A stretch of 8,053 nt of DNA, taken from an uncultured Eubacteriales bacterium (GTDB taxonomy: Bacteria > Bacillota_A > Clostridia > Lachnospirales > Cellulosilyticaceae). The notes under the pieces were generated by a model that saw only the letters and a list, made by a program, of their open reading frames with translations, did no database searches and was not told where the DNA came from. Below are positions 5,682 to 8,053 of the stretch, one piece after another. Made by a program: the position numbers and the translations under genes. The stretch is taken from positions 1 to 8,053 of the forward strand of contig USPX01000085.1 in NCBI GenBank assembly GCA_900556665.1, in the 5' to 3' direction. Every line of letters begins with the position of its first letter. Position 1 is the first letter of the stretch.

Positions 5682-7904
5682 ATGCGTGTAATTATAGCAG
5701 AGAAACCTTCTGTTGCAAAAAATATAGCAGATGCACTTCAAATTAGAAAACGATGCGATGGTTACTTTGAGGGAAATGATTATCTAATTACATGGGCGTT
5801 TGGTCATTTATTACAGTTATATGATGCAAAAGACTATGATGAACAAATGAAAAGTTGGCGCCTTGAAAAGTTTCCGTTTATACCAGAAGAATTTAAATAT
5901 AAGATTAAATGTGATAGTAAAAATAAAGCTGAGGTAGATGCTGGAGCACAAAAGCAATTAGAGATTATTAGAAGCCTTATTGATCGTGAAGATGTAGATG
6001 GGGTTATTTCAGCTACTGACTTTGACCGTGAAGGACAAGTAATCGGTGATGAAATCTTTTTATACTTTAATGAACAGAAGCCTGTTTATCGTATGCTTTT
6101 AAATGAATGGACACCTGAAGAGGTTCAAAAAGGGCTTGCGAATTTAAGACCTAATGAAGAGATGAAATCCCTTCAAGATGCAGGGATTGGTAGACAATGG
6201 GCAGACTGGATGATAGGGATTAACTTAACTTCAGTAGCTACAGTGAAATACAATCCAGGAAGTAAAAAAATCCTGAATATTGGTCGTGTGCTTTTACCAA
6301 CATTAAAGATTATTTATGATAGAGATAAGGAAATTGAGAAATTCCAAGCTTCCACTTACTATAAGTTATTATCGAACTTTAAAACAAGTCAAAATGAGGC
6401 TTTCGAAGCGACTTACTATGAGAAGGATAAAGAAGGTAAAGATAACGAAAAATTTGAGGACAAAAAAGTCTTAGAAGAGATGGCAGAGCTTATTAAAAAT
6501 AAGCCAGCGCAAATTATTGATAAGCAAGTTGAGAAGAAAAGGGAATATGCGCCTTTCTTATTTAACCTTTCAAATTTACAAGGGTATATTACAAGTAAAT
6601 ATAAGGGCTGGACATCTGATAAAGTACTTAAAGTGGCACAATCTTTATATGAAAAGAAATATATTACTTACCCTAGAACAGGGAGTTTGGCACTGGAAGA
6701 AAGCTTAAAAGGAAGGACGAAAAAAGTATTAGATACACTTAAAGTAGGACTTCCTTATGAGGCGCAAATTAAATTTGTAGATAATAAGAGAATCTTCGAT
6801 AATAGCAAGGTAGAGAGCCATAGTGCCATCGTACCAACCTATATGATTCCAAAAGGTTTAACAGCAGATGAACAAATCGTTTATAATGCGGTTAAAAACC
6901 GTTTCTTAATGCAGTTCCTACCTGTAGCAGAATATGAAGAAACTAAGCTTGTTACCAAGGTACAAGAAGTACCAAAAGGCGTATTTATTACAAAGGGTAA
7001 AGTGCAATTAGTAGAAGGCTGGCGTATTGTCGAGAAGCTAGAAGCTAAAGGGACTAAGGAAAGCAAAGAAAAAGATGTGATTTTACCACAAGTGGCAAAA
7101 GATGAAATTGTAGAAGTGAAAAAAGCCACTGTAGGTGAAGTTACAAGAAAGCCACCTAAAGCCCATACAGAGAAAACACTTTTACGTGTTATGGAAACTT
7201 GTGGTAAGGGCTTTAAAGGAGATGGCAAAGATGAGAGCAAGGAAGAAAGTGAAGAAGATACACTTAAAATGATGGCCAGCATTTTAAGTGGTTTTAGTAT
7301 CGGAACACCAGCTACTCGTGCAGAAACCATTAAAAAGCTTAAAGATGCAGAGTATATTAAGGCTAAAGGAAAAAGTCTCGTATGTACAGATTTAGGTAAA
7401 GCATTAGTTGAAACATTCCCAGCTAGGCAGCTACTTGACCTTGAATATACAGGACGTCTTGAAAAGACTTTATCAGATATTGAAAAAGGTAAATTCCAAA
7501 AAGATGATTTCTTAAATATGATCAAGGACTTTACAGCAGAAGCTGTAGAGGCTATTAAAAATGATACAAAGGTACTTAGTGGTACAAAAGTAGAAATACC
7601 TAAAAATGTAGAACCGGTAGGCGTTTGTCCGATTTGTGGTAATGCCATTGTAGAAAGTGATAAGGCTTTTGGTTGTGTGAATTGGAAGGGTGGCTGTAAA
7701 TATACGATTTGGAAAAATGATAAGTATATTGCTATGCTGGGTAAAACTGTAACACGTCCTATGGTAGAATTGCTTCTTAAAAATGGTAAAGTAGGCTTCC
7801 GTAATCTTAGAAGTCGTAATGGCAGTACTTATGCGGCATATTTAAAATACGTTAAAAATGAGCAAACAGGTTATTTTAACTGGGAGCAAGAATTTATAAA
7901 TTAA
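5682..7904 (+). CDS. topB: DNA topoisomerase III (type IA topoisomerase)
   Basis: The enzyme cuts one DNA strand through a 5'-phosphotyrosine, passes the other strand and reseals, helping to relax negative supercoils and decatenate replication and recombination intermediates. The 740-residue length is normal for TopB. TOPRIM catalytic residues are Glu7 in IIAEKPSVA and Asp113, Asp115 and Glu117 in DFDREG. GIGRQWADWMIGINLT near residue 170 begins the core, and the catalytic tyrosine is Tyr330 in YITYPRTGS. GTPATRAETI at 541-550 is the conserved late core motif, preceded by a charged Lys/Glu-rich insert near 512-527. The C-terminus has one four-cysteine zinc ribbon (Cys649, Cys652, Cys665, Cys672) and a Toprim-associated C-terminal repeat. 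Glycine at 334 stands where aspartate is common in the family. The gene is monocistronic here, with its own likely promoter and terminator, and is unrelated in function to the sugar operon. Confidence 0.96.
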   Translation: MRVIIAEKPSVAKNIADALQIRKRCDGYFEGNDYLITWAFGHLLQLYDAKDYDEQMKSWRLEKFPFIPEEFKYKIKCDSKNKAEVDAGAQKQLEIIRSLIDREDVDGVISATDFDREGQVIGDEIFLYFNEQKPVYRMLLNEWTPEEVQKGLANLRPNEEMKSLQDAGIGRQWADWMIGINLTSVATVKYNPGSKKILNIGRVLLPTLKIIYDRDKEIEKFQASTYYKLLSNFKTSQNEAFEATYYEKDKEGKDNEKFEDKKVLEEMAELIKNKPAQIIDKQVEKKREYAPFLFNLSNLQGYITSKYKGWTSDKVLKVAQSLYEKKYITYPRTGSLALEESLKGRTKKVLDTLKVGLPYEAQIKFVDNKRIFDNSKVESHSAIVPTYMIPKGLTADEQIVYNAVKNRFLMQFLPVAEYEETKLVTKVQEVPKGVFITKGKVQLVEGWRIVEKLEAKGTKESKEKDVILPQVAKDEIVEVKKATVGEVTRKPPKAHTEKTLLRVMETCGKGFKGDGKDESKEESEEDTLKMMASILSGFSIGTPATRAETIKKLKDAEYIKAKGKSLVCTDLGKALVETFPARQLLDLEYTGRLEKTLSDIEKGKFQKDDFLNMIKDFTAEAVEAIKNDTKVLSGTKVEIPKNVEPVGVCPICGNAIVESDKAFGCVNWKGGCKYTIWKNDKYIAMLGKTVTRPMVELLLKNGKVGFRNLRSRNGSTYAAYLKYVKNEQTGYFNWEQEFIN

Positions 7905-7913
7905 AGATTAGAG

Positions 7914-7945
7914 AAAAAAGGTATCCTATTTGAATACCTTTTTTT
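7914..7945 (+). terminator. Intrinsic terminator of topB
   Basis: AAAAAAGGTAT (7914-7924) pairs with ATACCTTTTTT (7934-7944) around a nine-base loop, and the T-run spans seven bases (7939-7945). It begins 10 bases after the topB stop. The A-run on the left arm would also give a U-tract on the opposite strand, so it may act in both directions. Confidence 0.88.
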
Positions 7946-7949
7946 GCAT

Positions 7950-7982
7950 AAATATTTCCTTTTAATAAGGAAGGAAATATTT
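7950..7982 (+). repeat. 12-bp perfect inverted repeat after the topB terminator
   Basis: AAATATTTCCTT (7950-7961) is the exact reverse complement of AAGGAAATATTT (7971-7982), with a nine-base loop. It is followed by TGGATATT and not by a T-run, so it is not a good intrinsic terminator on either strand. It may be a back-up 3' structure or a binding site for the gene beyond the window. Bases 7983-8053 are AT-rich and show no gene. Confidence 0.6.
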
Positions 7983-8053
7983 TGGATATTTACTATTGTT
8001 ATAGATAAACCATTTTAAATACTTTTATATGCTTGTATGTTTTATGTTATTTT

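Noticed and set aside
6881..7648. Long open frame on the minus strand (255 codons)
   Set aside because: It lies wholly inside topB, which has clear catalytic motifs. The Ser/Leu-rich translation has no recognisable domain and is typical of an antisense shadow.

Overview
The window is AT-rich, every gene lies on the + strand, and the genes have strong GGAGG-type ribosome binding sites with short spacers. The lipoprotein signal, the carbohydrate ABC transporter layout without its own ATPase, and the protein families all suggest a low-GC anaerobic Firmicute. A plant-fibre-degrading clostridium such as a Lachnospiraceae or Cellulosilyticum relative is plausible, but that placement is inferred from gene style and was not tested.

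Bases 1-4295 look like one operon. It holds the C-terminal part of a DUF5696-type, TIM-barrel-like protein cut off by the window edge, two carbohydrate ABC permeases (MalF-like, then MalG-like) and a family 1 solute-binding lipoprotein. The DUF5696 frame stops early at 780. Its recognisable C-terminal tail continues in another frame to 902 and overlaps the first permease start, so one base appears to be missing near 774. A long hairpin (4343-4380) closes this block. The next gene (4406-5410) is a signal-less GH26 beta-mannanase-like enzyme with both catalytic glutamates present. The combined picture is uptake of oligosaccharides, perhaps manno-oligosaccharides, followed by cleavage in the cytoplasm. 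The ATPase would have to be encoded elsewhere.

The 271-base gap at 5411-5681 is the most structured non-coding stretch. It has a good extended -10 promoter (5491-5520), followed about 20 bases later by a 19-bp hairpin with a T-rich tail (5543-5602). A second extended -10 promoter (5600-5627) overlaps one arm of a 9-bp inverted repeat. Then comes topB (5682-7904), a full-length type IA DNA topoisomerase III with TOPRIM, catalytic tyrosine and C-terminal zinc ribbon. It ends at a clear intrinsic terminator (7914-7945) and a second 12-bp inverted repeat (7950-7982). The last 70 bases hold no gene that I can see.

I found no clearly new molecular system. The points most worth a second look are the DUF5696 frameshift, the promoter-hairpin module before topB, and the pairing of an uncharacterised DUF5696 protein with a transporter and an intracellular GH26 enzyme. 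There are no tRNA, rRNA, CRISPR or mobile-element signals.
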